A stretch of 56,016 nt of DNA from Synechococcus sp. M44_DOE_062. Its GTDB lineage: Bacteria; Cyanobacteriota; Cyanobacteriia; Thermostichales; Thermostichaceae. Below are positions 9,115 to 18,723 of the stretch, piece by piece; positions within the stretch are counted from its first letter, which is position 1, and every line of letters begins with the position of its first letter. The notes beneath the pieces are model-generated. The model was given only the letters and a program-made list of their open reading frames with translations. It was not told the DNA's origin and ran no database searches. Position numbers and translations under genes: made by a program. The stretch covers positions 1 to 56,016 of the forward strand of contig DVDX01000072.1 in NCBI GenBank assembly GCA_015295985.1, in the 5' to 3' direction.

Positions 9115-10782
9115 ATGAGAATGCGATTAACAATTCTCCACACTTCGGATCTCCATGCCAACCTGCATCCCTGGAACTACTTCACCGGGATCCCTGCGGA
9201 GCACGGTCTAGCCAAGCTGGCCACCCTTATTAAGCGCGTGCGAGCTGTCAGTGAGGATCCCGTCTTGCTCATCGATAGCGGCGATACCATTCAGGGATCC
9301 CCCTTGGGCACCTACTATGCGCAGGTGGAGCGCGTCTCTCCCCACCCCTTGGCCCATGCCCTCAACGCCCTAGGCTACGACGCCTTTACCCCCGGCAACC
9401 ACGACTTTAACTTTGGGCTTCAGGTTCTCCGGGATTTTGTCGGCGATCTCCGCTGTCCGGTGCTCTGTGCCAACATCCTCCGCCAGAATGGGGATCCCCT
9501 CTTCCAGCCCTACCTGATCCGGGAACTGGCTGGGGTTCGCGTCGGCCTGTTGGGGCTGACCACCCCCCGCATCGACACCTGGGAGCGCCCGGACTACATC
9601 TTGGGCCTACGCTTTGCCCCCTTGCTGGAGACTGCCCGCCACTACCTGTCGCTGCTGCGACCTCAGGTGGATGTCTTGATCTTGATCCTGCACAGCGGCC
9701 CCAACCAATTGCCCCCTCTGCGTACCCCTGAGCACTGGCACAACCCGGATCGCTCCGGCTGGTACAGCAACAAAAGCCTGGCAGGGGAAAACGAACTGCT
9801 GGCGCTGGCCGAGCTGGACGGCATCGACGTCATCCTCTCTGGCCATACCCACCAGACCATTGCCGGTTTGGGGAGATCCCAAGCTCTGGTGGTGCAGCCC
9901 GGCTATTGGGGCAGCCACCTCTCCCAGGTATCCCTGGAGCTGGAGCGCCAGGGCAGCCGCTGGCAAATCCTTGGGAAAAGCGCACAGCTCCTCTCCGCCG
10001 CAGGGATCCCTCCCGATCCCGAACTCTTGGCCTTGACAGAGCCCTACCATCAAGCCACCTTGCGCTACATCCGTCAGCCCATCGGCCAGGCCCGTTCTGC
10101 CTATAGTGGCGGTCTGGCAGCCCGTTTGGGGGCTAACCCTCTGGCGGAGCTGCTCCACCACGCCCAATTGCAAGCAGTGCGGGAGGCGGGATTTCCGGCA
10201 GAGCTCTCCCTGGTCAACATCTGCAGCAGCGCCGGCCTGTCGGCAGGCCCCATCTCCCTGCAAGATGCCTACAGCCTCACCGTCTACGACAACACCCTCT
10301 GCGTGTTGGAGATCACCGGAGACATTCTGCGACGGGCTCTGGAACAGACCGCCGGCTATTTTCGCCAATTGGATCCCGATCACCTTCCCGCCGATCCTGC
10401 TGCCGTCGTGGCCCCCGAAGCCCGCGGCTACACCTTCGACCTCTACCACGGCATCGACTACTGCTTCGATCTCACCCGCCCCGAAGGAAAGCGCCTGGTT
10501 GCGTTGCAATTCCGCGGACAGCCGGTGGAACCGACCCAGACCTTTCGCCTGGCCATCAACCACTACCGGGCTGGCGGCGGCGGCGGCTACAGCATGTTCC
10601 AAGAAGCCCAAACCCTGTGGATCTCAGCCGCTAGCATCCGCGATTTTCTGGTCGACTACATTCGCACCCACTCCCCCCTTCAACCCATCCATAGCTCCAA
10701 CTGGCGCTTAATTCCCGACTTGGCCAAGATCTACTTTCCCGATTGCTTAGGTCGGCCACGGGAACGCCTGCTGGTTGGATAG
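9115..10782 (+). CDS. metallophosphoesterase / 5'-nucleotidase family protein
   Basis: A 555-aa enzyme of the UshA/CpdB-like family, with an N-terminal calcineurin-like metallophosphoesterase domain and a C-terminal 5'-nucleotidase domain. Dimetal ligands are visible in HTSDLHANL (D12, H14), IDSGDTIQG (D54/D57), PGNHDFNFG (N95, H96) and SGHTHQT. The C-terminal domain contains the family-typical YDNTLCVLEITGDILRRALEQ and INHYRAGGGGGY. It would hydrolyse nucleotide 5'-phosphates or 2',3'-cyclic nucleotides. Unlike UshA it has no signal peptide, so a cytoplasmic location is implied. I chose ATG 9115 (or 9121) over the upstream TTG at 9085, because the conserved domain begins at once with MRLTILHTSD. 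Confidence 0.9.
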   Translation: MRMRLTILHTSDLHANLHPWNYFTGIPAEHGLAKLATLIKRVRAVSEDPVLLIDSGDTIQGSPLGTYYAQVERVSPHPLAHALNALGYDAFTPGNHDFNFGLQVLRDFVGDLRCPVLCANILRQNGDPLFQPYLIRELAGVRVGLLGLTTPRIDTWERPDYILGLRFAPLLETARHYLSLLRPQVDVLILILHSGPNQLPPLRTPEHWHNPDRSGWYSNKSLAGENELLALAELDGIDVILSGHTHQTIAGLGRSQALVVQPGYWGSHLSQVSLELERQGSRWQILGKSAQLLSAAGIPPDPELLALTEPYHQATLRYIRQPIGQARSAYSGGLAARLGANPLAELLHHAQLQAVREAGFPAELSLVNICSSAGLSAGPISLQDAYSLTVYDNTLCVLEITGDILRRALEQTAGYFRQLDPDHLPADPAAVVAPEARGYTFDLYHGIDYCFDLTRPEGKRLVALQFRGQPVEPTQTFRLAINHYRAGGGGGYSMFQEAQTLWISAASIRDFLVDYIRTHSPLQPIHSSNWRLIPDLAKIYFPDCLGRPRERLLVG

Positions 10783-10874
10783 GAAAGACATTAGCCAACC
10801 ATTAGCCAACAAACTGGCTGAAAGAGAACCCGGTAGAATACGATCAACACAGAGCCCGGTTTGGCTGAGTGCAG

Positions 10875-10893
10875 CGGCGGTTTTAAAACTGCC
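10875..10893. promoter_or_regulatory. near-perfect inverted repeat upstream of grpE
   Basis: GGCGGTTTTAAAACTGCC is an 18-bp dyad with one mismatched pair, about 55 bp upstream of the grpE ATG. A nearby direct repeat (CATTAGCCAAC, twice around 10789-10808) adds to the structure. No CIRCE element (TTAGCACTC-N9-GAGTGCTAA) is present before grpE, dnaK or dnaJ, so this dyad is a candidate operator of another kind. This is inference from symmetry and position only. Confidence 0.3.
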
Positions 10894-10946
10894 AAACTGG
10901 GGATATCCAAGTCATTGCTCACTGCTCACACTCGCCGACATCACCC

Positions 10947-11684
10947 ATGACTGCTGAAGAGAAGCAACCGATGGTCCCAGAAGATACCTATCCTGAACTA
11001 CAGGAAGAAGAGATCGACGTAGAGGCAGAGCTGGAGAAGCTGATTTTGGAAGACAGCGAAGCAGAGGCCGGTACCTCCTCCCCAGAAGTCGGTGCCGAGC
11101 CTTCTCCAGATCCCGGTGAAGCTCTCAAGCAGCTCCAGCACGAATTGGAAGTCGTCCGCCAGCAACTCAAAGAGAAAGAAGACGCCTATGTGCGCCTTTA
11201 CGCCGATTTTGAAAACTACCGGCGGCGTACCCAGCGGGAAAAAGAAGAGTTCAGCCAAAAAGAACGGCAGAAGTTTGTGCTGGAAATCTTGCCCGTTGTG
11301 GACAGCTTCGAGCGGGCTCAGCAGCAGTTGAAGCTGGAAACCGACCGCGAGCGGGAGCTGCACAACAGCTACCAAAGCGTCTATCGCCTGCTGGTGGAAT
11401 CTCTGAAAAAGATGGGCGTCTCCCGCATGAAATCGGTGGGGCAACCCTTCGACCCCAACCTGCACGAAGCCATAGCCCGTCAGCCCAGCCCAGACTATCC
11501 CGAAGATGTGGTAGCCGTCGAATATCAGCCGGGTTACAAGTTGGGGGACTTGGTGATCCGTCATGCCATGGTAGCCGTCTCGGCAGGCAACCCAAGCGCT
11601 GAACCTTCCCCCTCTGCCCAAGCCACCAGCGAACCCGGCCCGGAGAGCACTCCTGCCTCTCCCCAAAACCCCCAACCTTCCTAG
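10947..11684 (+). CDS. grpE: GrpE nucleotide-exchange factor
   Basis: A 245-aa GrpE, the co-chaperone that releases ADP from DnaK. The N-terminus (1-60) is acidic and disordered. A long coiled coil spans about 65-110 (LKQLQHELEVVRQQLKEKED). It leads into the conserved YADFENYRRRTQREKEEFSQ helix and the C-terminal beta-domain with FDPNLHEAIARQ and VVAVEYQPGYKLGDLVIRHAMVAVS. The last ~45 residues are a Ser/Pro-rich tail, longer than in most GrpE proteins. The ATG at 10947 begins MTAEEKQPM. dnaK follows 179 bp downstream on the same strand, then dnaJ, making a complete KJE set. Confidence 0.97.
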   Translation: MTAEEKQPMVPEDTYPELQEEEIDVEAELEKLILEDSEAEAGTSSPEVGAEPSPDPGEALKQLQHELEVVRQQLKEKEDAYVRLYADFENYRRRTQREKEEFSQKERQKFVLEILPVVDSFERAQQQLKLETDRERELHNSYQSVYRLLVESLKKMGVSRMKSVGQPFDPNLHEAIARQPSPDYPEDVVAVEYQPGYKLGDLVIRHAMVAVSAGNPSAEPSPSAQATSEPGPESTPASPQNPQPS

Positions 11685-11863
11685 CCAAATTTGCTCACTT
11701 GAACCTTGACAAGCAGAACCAGAGCAGTCTCAGAAACGCTACAGTAGAGCTACGGAGCCAAAAGCACTGTCTGAAGGTTTCTGCGGGATTCTGGGCAGAA
11801 TGCTCTTAAGATCCGTGGAATTGCGTTCTTGGGTTGAGACTTGGTGCAGGGGAAGAGGGGGCT

Positions 11864-13672
11864 ATGGGTAAAGTCATCGGGATTGACCTGGGAACCACCA
11901 ACAGTTGCATGGCGGTTTTGGAAGGTGGTCAGCCCGTTGTGATCACCAACGCCGAGGGAGGGCGCACTACCCCCAGCATTGTCGGCTTTGCCAAGAACAA
12001 CACCCGCCTTGTAGGCCAACTGGCCAAGCGCCAGGCGGTTACCAATGCGGAAAACACCATCTTCAGCATCAAACGCTTCATTGGCCGCACCTTTGCCGAG
12101 ACCGAAGATGAGCGGAGACGGGTTCCCTACAAGGTCATCCCCGGTCGGGACAACATGGTGGAAGTGGCAGTGCAAGATCGCGCCTACACTCCGCAGGAGA
12201 TCTCCGCCATGATCCTGCAAAAGCTGAAGGCCGATGCGGAGGCCTATCTGGGGGAGCCGGTGACCCAAGCCGTGATCACCGTTCCCGCCTACTTTACCGA
12301 TACCCAACGGCAGGCCACCAAAGATGCGGGCACCATTGCCGGTCTGGAGGTGTTGCGCATCATCAACGAGCCGACAGCAGCCGCCCTGGCCTATGGCCTA
12401 GACAAACAAGATCAAGACCTGCGCATTCTGGTTTTCGATTTGGGTGGCGGCACCTTCGACGTCTCGGTGCTACAACTGGGCAGCGGCGTGTTCGAGGTGC
12501 AAGCGACCGCCGGCAACAACCACCTGGGGGGGGATGATTTCGACCAAAGAATTGTCGATTGGCTCACCCGTCAGTTTTTGGAGACGGAAGGGATCGACCT
12601 CTCACGGGATCGCATGGCCCTGCAGCGGATGCGGGAGGCTGCTGAGAAGGCCAAAATTGAGCTGTCCAGCACTCAGGTTACGCTCATTAACCTGCCTTTT
12701 ATCACTGCCGACGACTCGGGGCCCAAACACCTGGAAGTGGAGCTGACCCGCGGCAAGTTTGAGGAGTTGGTGCGGGATCTGGTGGAGGCCACCGTGGAGC
12801 CCACAGAGCAGGCGTTGCGGGATGCTGGTCTTTCCCCCCAAGACATTGACCGTGTGTTGCTGGTGGGTGGCTCTACCCGTATTCCCGCTGTCCAGGAGAA
12901 GATTCGGCAGATCTTCAAAAAAAACCCGGATCGCTCCGTCAACCCGGACGAGGCGGTGGCCCTCGGCGCTGCCATTCAGGCGGGGGTGATGGGAGGAGAA
13001 GTGAAAGATCTGCTCCTGCTGGATGTGATCCCTCTCTCCATTGGGGTGGAAACGCTGGGGGGAGTCTTCACCCGCATCATCGAGCGCAACACCACCGTCC
13101 CCACCAGCAAAACCCAGATTTTCTCCACTGCCACCGATGGCCAGAGTGTGGTGGAGATTCACGTCCTGCAGGGAGAGCGGGCCATGGCCAAAGACAACAA
13201 GACCTTGGGCCGCTTTCAACTGACCGGGATCCCGCCTGCTCCCCGTGGGGTGCCCCAGATCGAAGTCTCTTTTGACATCGATGCCAACGGGATCTTGAAA
13301 GTCTCAGCCCGAGAAAAGGGGACGGGGATCGAGCAGAGCGTCAAGATCACCAATAACGGTGGCCTGAGCAGCAGCGAGATCGAGCGGATGCGCCGAGAAG
13401 CGGAGGCTTATGCCGAAGAAGATCAACGCCGACGGCAGTTGGTGGAAGCCCGCAACCAGTCGGACAGCCTGCTCTACAACTACGACAAAACCCTGCAGGA
13501 GCATGGCAATCGTCTCAGCGAAGCTCGAATCCAGCGGGGGGCTCAGGTGGCGGGCACATTGAGGGCATTGCTGGCAAATGATAACGTAGACTTAGCAACT
13601 TTACGGAACGCAATGGAAGAGCTGCGGGCTGTCCTTCTGGAGATGGGTAGCGAGATCTACGGAGCTCGCTAG
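11864..13672 (+). CDS. dnaK: molecular chaperone DnaK (Hsp70)
   Basis: A 602-aa Hsp70 with phosphate-binding motif [14 protein letters not shown] at the N-terminus, [19 protein letters not shown] and [12 protein letters not shown], and [15 protein letters not shown] and [10 protein letters not shown] in the ATPase domain. The substrate-binding beta domain follows ([25 protein letters not shown]). The protein ends [19 protein letters not shown]. It is therefore roughly 30-35 residues shorter than typical bacterial DnaK and lacks the Gly/Ala-rich disordered tail and the terminal acidic motif. I chose ATG 11864 (MGKVIGID) because the longer in-frame start at 11834 adds ten residues without similarity. 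Cyanobacteria carry several dnaK paralogues; which one this is cannot be settled from sequence alone. Confidence 0.96.
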   Translation: MGKVIGIDLGTTNSCMAVLEGGQPVVITNAEGGRTTPSIVGFAKNNTRLVGQLAKRQAVTNAENTIFSIKRFIGRTFAETEDERRRVPYKVIPGRDNMVEVAVQDRAYTPQEISAMILQKLKADAEAYLGEPVTQAVITVPAYFTDTQRQATKDAGTIAGLEVLRIINEPTAAALAYGLDKQDQDLRILVFDLGGGTFDVSVLQLGSGVFEVQATAGNNHLGGDDFDQRIVDWLTRQFLETEGIDLSRDRMALQRMREAAEKAKIELSSTQVTLINLPFITADDSGPKHLEVELTRGKFEELVRDLVEATVEPTEQALRDAGLSPQDIDRVLLVGGSTRIPAVQEKIRQIFKKNPDRSVNPDEAVALGAAIQAGVMGGEVKDLLLLDVIPLSIGVETLGGVFTRIIERNTTVPTSKTQIFSTATDGQSVVEIHVLQGERAMAKDNKTLGRFQLTGIPPAPRGVPQIEVSFDIDANGILKVSAREKGTGIEQSVKITNNGGLSSSEIERMRREAEAYAEEDQRRRQLVEARNQSDSLLYNYDKTLQEHGNRLSEARIQRGAQVAGTLRALLANDNVDLATLRNAMEELRAVLLEMGSEIYGAR

Positions 13673-13809
13673 GGCTTCCTGGTAACTGCTCTCCCCCGGC
13701 TCCGGTGCCTTGCAGGCTTGCTGCAGTTGTGTTGCCTGACAAGTTGCAGCTCAAGCGTGTTTGGTTGTTTGATCTTCTTTTGATCTTTAGCTTTTTCTGA
13801 AGCGCTTCT

Positions 13810-14994
13810 ATGGCTCGTGACTACTATGAAATCTTGGGGGTTAGCCGCGATAGCTCCAAAGAGGAGATCAAGCGCGCCTATCGACGGTTGGCTCGTAAGT
13901 ACCACCCGGATGTCAACAAGGAGCCAGGCGCCGAGGAGCGCTTCAAGGAAATCAACCGTGCCTATGAGGTGCTCTCTGATAATGAGCTGAAAGCTCGCTA
14001 CGATCGCTTTGGAGAGGCGGGTTTGAGTGGAGCCGCCGCGGCAGCGAGTGGATTCCAAGATTTTGCGGGGATGGGTGGCTTTGCCGACATTTTCGAGAGC
14101 TTTTTCACCAACTTTGCAGGGGCGGGAGCTGGCTATGCCCGCAGTCGCCAGGGGCCGGTACGGGGTGATGATCTGCGCTTTGACCTGAAACTGGAGTTTC
14201 TGGAAGCCATCTTCGGCGGCGAAAAGCAGATTCGCATCAGCCACCTGGAAGTCTGCAACGTCTGTGGGGGCAGCGGGGCTAAGCCCGGTACAGAGGTGAA
14301 AACTTGCCCCACCTGCGGGGGCGGTGGTCAGGTGCGGCGGGCAACCCGCACGCCGTTTGGCAACTTTACTCAGGTCTCAGTTTGTCCCACCTGTGGTGGC
14401 AGTGGTCAGGTGTTGGAGGAGCCCTGCTACAACTGCAATGGCGAGGGCTTGGCCCAAACCACGAAGAAACTGCGCATTAACATCCCAGCCGGTGTGGATA
14501 GTGGCACCCGTTTGCGGGTTTCCGGAGAAGGCGATGCCGGTCGGCGCGGTGGCCCCCCTGGGGATCTCTACGTCTACCTGTTTGTGGAACCGGATCCCGA
14601 CTTCCAGCGAGATGGCCTGACCATTCTCTCGGAGGTGCGGGTGAGCTATCTGCAGGCCATTTTGGGGGCCAAGGTCTCTGTGCCCACTGTGGACTCGAAA
14701 GCCGGCCTAGAGGAAGAGGTGGAGCTGACCATCCCAGCCGGATCCCAGCCGGGTACAGTGCTGACCCTAGAGGGTAAGGGGGTACCTCGCATTGGCAACC
14801 CGATGTCTCGGGGTGACCACCAGATCACGCTGGTGGTGGAGATCCCCACCCGCATCAGCTCGGAAGAGCGGGAATTGCTCATGCGCTTGGCTGAGTTGCA
14901 CGGAGAACGCATCAATAAGCGGGATGGTTTCTTGAGTGGGTTGTTGCGGGGGCTGGCCCAGATGCCCGGCAACCGGGAGCGTGAGGAAGAATGA
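13810..14994 (+). CDS. dnaJ: co-chaperone DnaJ (Hsp40, type I)
   Basis: A 394-aa full-length DnaJ. The J domain (1-70) carries the HPD motif (H32-P33-D34 in KYHPDVNK) that stimulates DnaK ATPase. A Gly/Phe-rich linker with an alanine run follows (about 75-115). The zinc-binding domain then has all four CxxCxGxG-type repeats: [24 protein letters not shown] and CYNCNGEG. The C-terminal substrate-binding domain includes [19 protein letters not shown]. Its stop overlaps the start of the TusA-family gene (ATGA at 14991-14994), so the two are translationally coupled. It lies 137 bp after dnaK. Confidence 0.97.
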   Translation: MARDYYEILGVSRDSSKEEIKRAYRRLARKYHPDVNKEPGAEERFKEINRAYEVLSDNELKARYDRFGEAGLSGAAAAASGFQDFAGMGGFADIFESFFTNFAGAGAGYARSRQGPVRGDDLRFDLKLEFLEAIFGGEKQIRISHLEVCNVCGGSGAKPGTEVKTCPTCGGGGQVRRATRTPFGNFTQVSVCPTCGGSGQVLEEPCYNCNGEGLAQTTKKLRINIPAGVDSGTRLRVSGEGDAGRRGGPPGDLYVYLFVEPDPDFQRDGLTILSEVRVSYLQAILGAKVSVPTVDSKAGLEEEVELTIPAGSQPGTVLTLEGKGVPRIGNPMSRGDHQITLVVEIPTRISSEERELLMRLAELHGERINKRDGFLSGLLRGLAQMPGNREREEE

Positions 14995-15260
14995 CTGCAG
15001 AGGCTGTTTCGTCGGAAGAGGTCAAGCTTGTCCTTGACCAGCGCGGGATCCCTTGCCCACTCAACTACGTGCGGGCAAAGCTGCGCCTGGAGCGCATGGC
15101 TCCTGGAGAACTGCTGGAGCTGTGGCTGGATGCAGGAGAACCCCTGGAGCAGGTGCCCAATAGCCTAGCCATGGCCGGGCATCGGATTGAGGGACAGGCG
15201 GCTGCCCCCGAAGGCCATCACATTCTCTGGGTGCGTCGCGGCACACCGGAGTCAGCATGA
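14991..15260 (+). CDS. TusA/SirA-family sulfur carrier-like protein
   Basis: An 89-aa protein of the TusA (SirA/YeeD) family. The signature near the N-terminus is [19 protein letters not shown], with the persulfide-forming cysteine at C22. The canonical CPxP motif reads CPLN here, so the second proline is replaced. The family carries sulfur for tRNA thiolation or cofactor synthesis. Start and stop codons overlap both neighbours by ATGA (dnaJ upstream, rsgA downstream), so the three genes form a tight translational unit. Why a sulfur carrier should be coupled to a chaperone and a ribosome-maturation GTPase is not evident from the sequence. Confidence 0.88.
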   Translation: MTAEAVSSEEVKLVLDQRGIPCPLNYVRAKLRLERMAPGELLELWLDAGEPLEQVPNSLAMAGHRIEGQAAAPEGHHILWVRRGTPESA

Positions 15261-16300
15261 ACCTGGTGAAACCAGAAGGAAAAGGGGATCCGGGATCCAG
15301 TTGTACTGGCTGGGTGCGAGCAGCGCAGGCCAACTTTTATCGCGTGCGCATCGATCCGAGTTTGGCCGCCCTTTTTCCGGAGATCCCGGCTCGGTTTCCA
15401 GTTCAAAAGCCCACCCCGGCAGAGATTCTCTGTACCGGTCGGGCCAAGCTGAAAAAAACGGGTCAGCAGGTGATGGTGGGAGACTGGGTGGAGGTGCGGT
15501 TGCCGCCTGTTGCCGCCGATCTCTGGCCAGAGCGAGGGGTGATCGAGGCAATCCTGCCGCGGTGCACTCAACTGCCTCGACCCGCTATTGCCAATGTGAC
15601 CCAAGTTCTGGTGGTGGTGGCCCTAGCTGAGCCCGACCCTGAGCCCAATGCCCTCAGCCGTCTGCTGGTGCAAGCTGAGGCCAGCCAACTGCGGGTTCAG
15701 GTGGTGCTGAACAAATGCGACTGCGTGGATCCCGAGGTGGCGACAACCTGGGTAGAGCGCCTGCAGAGGTGGGGATATGAGCCTCTGGTGGTCAGTGCCC
15801 ACACCCAAGCTGGGATCCCCCAGTTGCAACAGTGTTGCCGAGATCAGATCTCGGTGGTGACAGGCCCTTCCGGGGTGGGCAAATCCAGCTTGCTCAATCG
15901 GCTGTTGCCCGACGTTCGGCTGGCTACTCAGGTCGTCTCCAAACGCTTGGGCCATGGGCGGCACACCACCCGCCATGTGGAGCTGTTTCCCTTGCCGGAA
16001 GGCGGTTGGATCGCCGATTCGCCCGGATTCAATGCCGGCGAAGGGATCCCGCCGGTTCATCCTTTGCAGTTGATACGGTGCTTCCCGGAGGTAAGGGATC
16101 GCTTGGGCACCTGTCAGTTTCGCGATTGCCTGCACCATCGAGAGCCGGGCTGTGGGCTCCGAGATCTGGATTGGGAACGACGGACTTTCTACTTGCAGCT
16201 TTTGCAGGAAGTCCAGCAGGCGCAAAAGGCAGCGGTGGGCCTTGTCCAGCCTGGCCAAGATCCCAGCCTCGCCAGAATTGCACGCAAGGCACCAGTCTAA
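15257..16300 (+). CDS. rsgA: ribosome small-subunit maturation GTPase RsgA
   Basis: A 347-aa circularly permuted GTPase. An N-terminal OB-fold (about 55-105) binds the 30S subunit. The GTPase motifs appear in permuted order: G4 NKCD at 152-155, G1 GPSGVGKS at 203-210, a switch region GRHTTRH and G3 DSPG at 254-257. A C-terminal zinc knuckle has the Cys/His cluster CQFRDCLHHREPGC. RsgA helps late 30S assembly at the decoding centre. The ATG overlaps the TusA-family stop. The first ~20 residues contain two adjacent GGGATCC palindromes and look like an unconserved extension, so initiation slightly downstream cannot be excluded. Confidence 0.95.
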   Translation: MNLVKPEGKGDPGSSCTGWVRAAQANFYRVRIDPSLAALFPEIPARFPVQKPTPAEILCTGRAKLKKTGQQVMVGDWVEVRLPPVAADLWPERGVIEAILPRCTQLPRPAIANVTQVLVVVALAEPDPEPNALSRLLVQAEASQLRVQVVLNKCDCVDPEVATTWVERLQRWGYEPLVVSAHTQAGIPQLQQCCRDQISVVTGPSGVGKSSLLNRLLPDVRLATQVVSKRLGHGRHTTRHVELFPLPEGGWIADSPGFNAGEGIPPVHPLQLIRCFPEVRDRLGTCQFRDCLHHREPGCGLRDLDWERRTFYLQLLQEVQQAQKAAVGLVQPGQDPSLARIARKAPV

Positions 16301-16468
16301 GGGGTAGATCCTGCCGGGCACGAACAGGTGAGGGACAGCGCACCTTCGATTTGAACTTCTCCGGCCAGACTTCTCCAGTGTGGTTTTTAGTGCCCCAGCT
16401 TGCCAGTCTGATGAGGAGTGTCAATGTGTAGGCATAGGGAATTGCCAATCTTAGGAAATTACAGCCTG

Positions 16469-17050
16469 TCAAGCCGACCAGATGTTGCGGATGGGCAAGG
16501 TGAAGCCCGGCAGCACGTCCTCTCCTGATAGGGTTTCCGGATCCTCGACCAATTCCGGCACTTGCCCTTGTCGGTAGATCATCACCCGCTTGGCCTTGGG
16601 ATCCAGCAGCCACCCCAGCCGACAGCCGTTATCCATGTATTCTTGCATCTTGGCCTGAGTTTGGCTCCAAGAATCGGTGGGCGAGAGGATCTCCACCACA
16701 AAATCGGGGCACAAGGGCAAAAAACCTTGACGGGTTTCCGGATCCAAAGCTTCCCACTTTTCAATCGGGATCCAGGCCAAATCGGGGGAGCGGTCGCTAC
16801 CTGAAGGCAAGGAAAATCCGGTGGAAGAATCAAAGCTTTTCCCTCTGCCCGATTGCCGATTCCAAAGGGTTAAGTCCGTGGTGATTTCGGCGTTCCAGTG
16901 GCCCGTTTCCCCACCGGTTGGAGACATGATGACCAATTCTCCTTGGGCAGTGCGCTCCAGCTTCAGCTCAGGATTGGCGGCACAAAGCCGGATAAAATCT
17001 GCTCGGCTGAGGGTTGTCAGAGGAGATAGATCTAGAGTCAGAGCAGCCAT
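16469..17050 (-). CDS. Uma2-family (DUF820) putative nuclease
   Basis: A 193-aa protein of the Uma2/DUF820 family, which is abundant in cyanobacteria and has a PD-(D/E)xK nuclease fold. Family features are ELVIMSPTGGETGHWNAEI, RSPDLAWIP (D90), CPDFVVEILSPTDSWSQTQAKMQEYMDNG (first 20 residues shown: CPDFVVEILSPTDSWSQTQA; acidic residues D116 and E120, lysine K134) and GWLLDP. The biological role of the family is unclear. I chose ATG 17050 (MAALTLDLSP) over a start ten codons upstream, which would add MVLYTDVQFA with no family support. It converges on rsgA and has no partner gene on its strand. Confidence 0.88.
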   Translation of the reverse strand: MAALTLDLSPLTTLSRADFIRLCAANPELKLERTAQGELVIMSPTGGETGHWNAEITTDLTLWNRQSGRGKSFDSSTGFSLPSGSDRSPDLAWIPIEKWEALDPETRQGFLPLCPDFVVEILSPTDSWSQTQAKMQEYMDNGCRLGWLLDPKAKRVMIYRQGQVPELVEDPETLSGEDVLPGFTLPIRNIWSA

Positions 17051-17351
17051 GGCAAATTGAACATCTGTGTACAAAACCAACTTATCAGAATGATCCCACT
17101 GCTGAAGTGCAATCAGGAAGAAGCTCGGATGCCTGAGTTAGTTTAAAAGCGCTAGCATAGCAGGGAAGACTGGCTCATCTCAACCACACGACCTTTTTCC
17201 AGAAAGAATGCTATCCACAACAACCTCTTCTCGCCAAATCGCGATTTTTCAGCAAAGAGTAGAACCCTTTTCTGGGCGCCATTTCCGACAGAGCTAACCG
17301 TTAGGCCAGCATTGGGATCAGCAGCATCACCAAGTACCATTGGAGTTAACT
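17051..17351. other. 301-bp intergenic region, no gene called
   Basis: Lies between two minus-strand genes. A 62-codon minus-strand frame (17152-17340) starting MVLGDAADPNAGLTVS is open, but I cannot tie it to a family. It could be the remnant of a decayed gene. I see no terminator hairpin with a T-run. Confidence 0.5.
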
Positions 17352-18563
17352 TTAGTTTTGATTCAACCTTTTCCAGGTCTTGAGGGTGGGTGAGAGGGGG
17401 ATGGAGAGAGTCTCACTCTGCGCGATCTCCTGCTCAAAGTTTGCCCTGGTTTGCGGATGGATCCCTGCTGTGATCGCTTGCTGCAATACTTGACGACGCA
17501 CCTCTTCAGTATGCTTGTCCAACGCTGCCACCAAAGCATAGAACCGATTGATTGCAAGCTCGTTGAAATAGCCAAGCGCCACTTCGGCAAAGGATCCCTT
17601 TGCACCTCGATAGAGGTATCGCACCAAAGTATCGGTGGCTTCTACGCCCAGTTCCCCTTCTAGGGAATACAGGATCTCTAGATTTTTCTGCACCTCTGCC
17701 GGGGAACTATCACAAGACACCCGCGTCAGATCCATCGACACCCAGCCCACCAGGGGTCGGCGAATTTTGAGCCAGCCGTTGAGCACTTCCATAACCCGCA
17801 CTTCAGCACCATTGGGCAATTGATCGATGACATTTCCTACGACTGCAGCGGGTGCCAATCGCACATTGGTTGGCGGATTGGGATCATCTATCTGCGTAAT
17901 GCAAGGCATGGGAATATCGGTGTACACCGCGTCATCCATCTCAACCTCGTTCCCGGTGGCGCGGAGTGTGTTGATTAGCTGACTGATGACACCTTCGGGC
18001 ACATCCAGCACTGACAAAAGCCAACTCTTACCAATGCTTGGCCCCGGCCCCTCACCTGCCCGCTCCACCACAATCCACTGACCACTTTGTTTTTTGAGCA
18101 GGTAATAGCCTTCGATAACCGGAAGATCGCCAACTCCACCAGAGACGTTGGCCAGAGCATAGTTTTCGACAGTGGCAATTGCCCCGATTTCCAGAGGTAT
18201 GACTGGGGCACTGGGCGCTCGGGCTGCCACTTGCCGAAGCTCCTCATTGATCAGTGGGTCAGCAAGTACAGCTCGCTCTATAGCCGCACGGTCATCAGCG
18301 CTGCTCAAGTTTGTGGTGGCTGACGATGGCGAGGCTTGTGCAGCCCAAGTTCTCGCTGTGGTAGCAGGCAAAGCCAGCAAAACTGGAAGCAAAGGCACAA
18401 AAGCTTCTACCTCAGATCTCCCGTTGTTCGGTGATTGTGCTGTTTGAGAAAAGGCATTGCTTCCCAAAAACAGAAGTGCCATTGCTATTGGCAGTGCTGC
18501 TGGAATTCTCCTTAGGATCAATACCGGTTGCCGACTTGGATCTAGACGAACTCGTATGTTCAT
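17352..18563 (-). CDS. exported SH3b-domain protein, unknown function
   Basis: A 403-aa protein with a long N-region and a hydrophobic signal (about 19-40, ending NAFSQ). A bacterial SH3-like (SH3b) module lies at about 232-284 (NVRLAPAAVVGNVIDQLPNG, then WLKIRR and GWVSMDLTRVSC). SH3b domains commonly bind cell-wall peptides. Residues 125-210 resemble a small beta-rich domain in which a cofactor or stress response could be sensed (YYLLKKQSGQWIVVE). The C-terminal ~110 residues are helical. The cysteine pair C221/C284 brackets the SH3b module and might form a disulfide in the periplasm. ATG 18563 gives a normal signal peptide. It stands alone on its strand. Related cyanobacterial proteins probably exist, but I do not recall a named one. 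Confidence 0.82.
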   Translation of the reverse strand: MNIRVRLDPSRQPVLILRRIPAALPIAMALLFLGSNAFSQTAQSPNNGRSEVEAFVPLLPVLLALPATTARTWAAQASPSSATTNLSSADDRAAIERAVLADPLINEELRQVAARAPSAPVIPLEIGAIATVENYALANVSGGVGDLPVIEGYYLLKKQSGQWIVVERAGEGPGPSIGKSWLLSVLDVPEGVISQLINTLRATGNEVEMDDAVYTDIPMPCITQIDDPNPPTNVRLAPAAVVGNVIDQLPNGAEVRVMEVLNGWLKIRRPLVGWVSMDLTRVSCDSSPAEVQKNLEILYSLEGELGVEATDTLVRYLYRGAKGSFAEVALGYFNELAINRFYALVAALDKHTEEVRRQVLQQAITAGIHPQTRANFEQEIAQSETLSIPLSPTLKTWKRLNQN

Positions 18564-18723
18564 AAAAATTGTCTAGAGGTGGTTTGTTTTTCCAATAGAG
18601 TGTAGCACCGGGGCAGAGGCAGTGGTCGTTGTAGCGCTACTATGCCTACTGGCTATGGCCTAACTTCTCTTGATGGCCATCCGGATGGGATCCCGCAGTT
18701 GCGGTTGCCCCTTGTTTGATGCT

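Noticed and set aside
11737-11747. 11-mer CGCTACAGTAG shared upstream of dnaK and of the gene at 24740 as a common promoter element
   Set aside because: At 24718 it lies too close to the start codon to be a -10, and no -35 fits at either site.
17152-17340. 62-codon minus-strand frame as a gene
   Set aside because: No ribosome-binding site, no family resemblance and ambiguous codon use; it may be a remnant, but I cannot support it.
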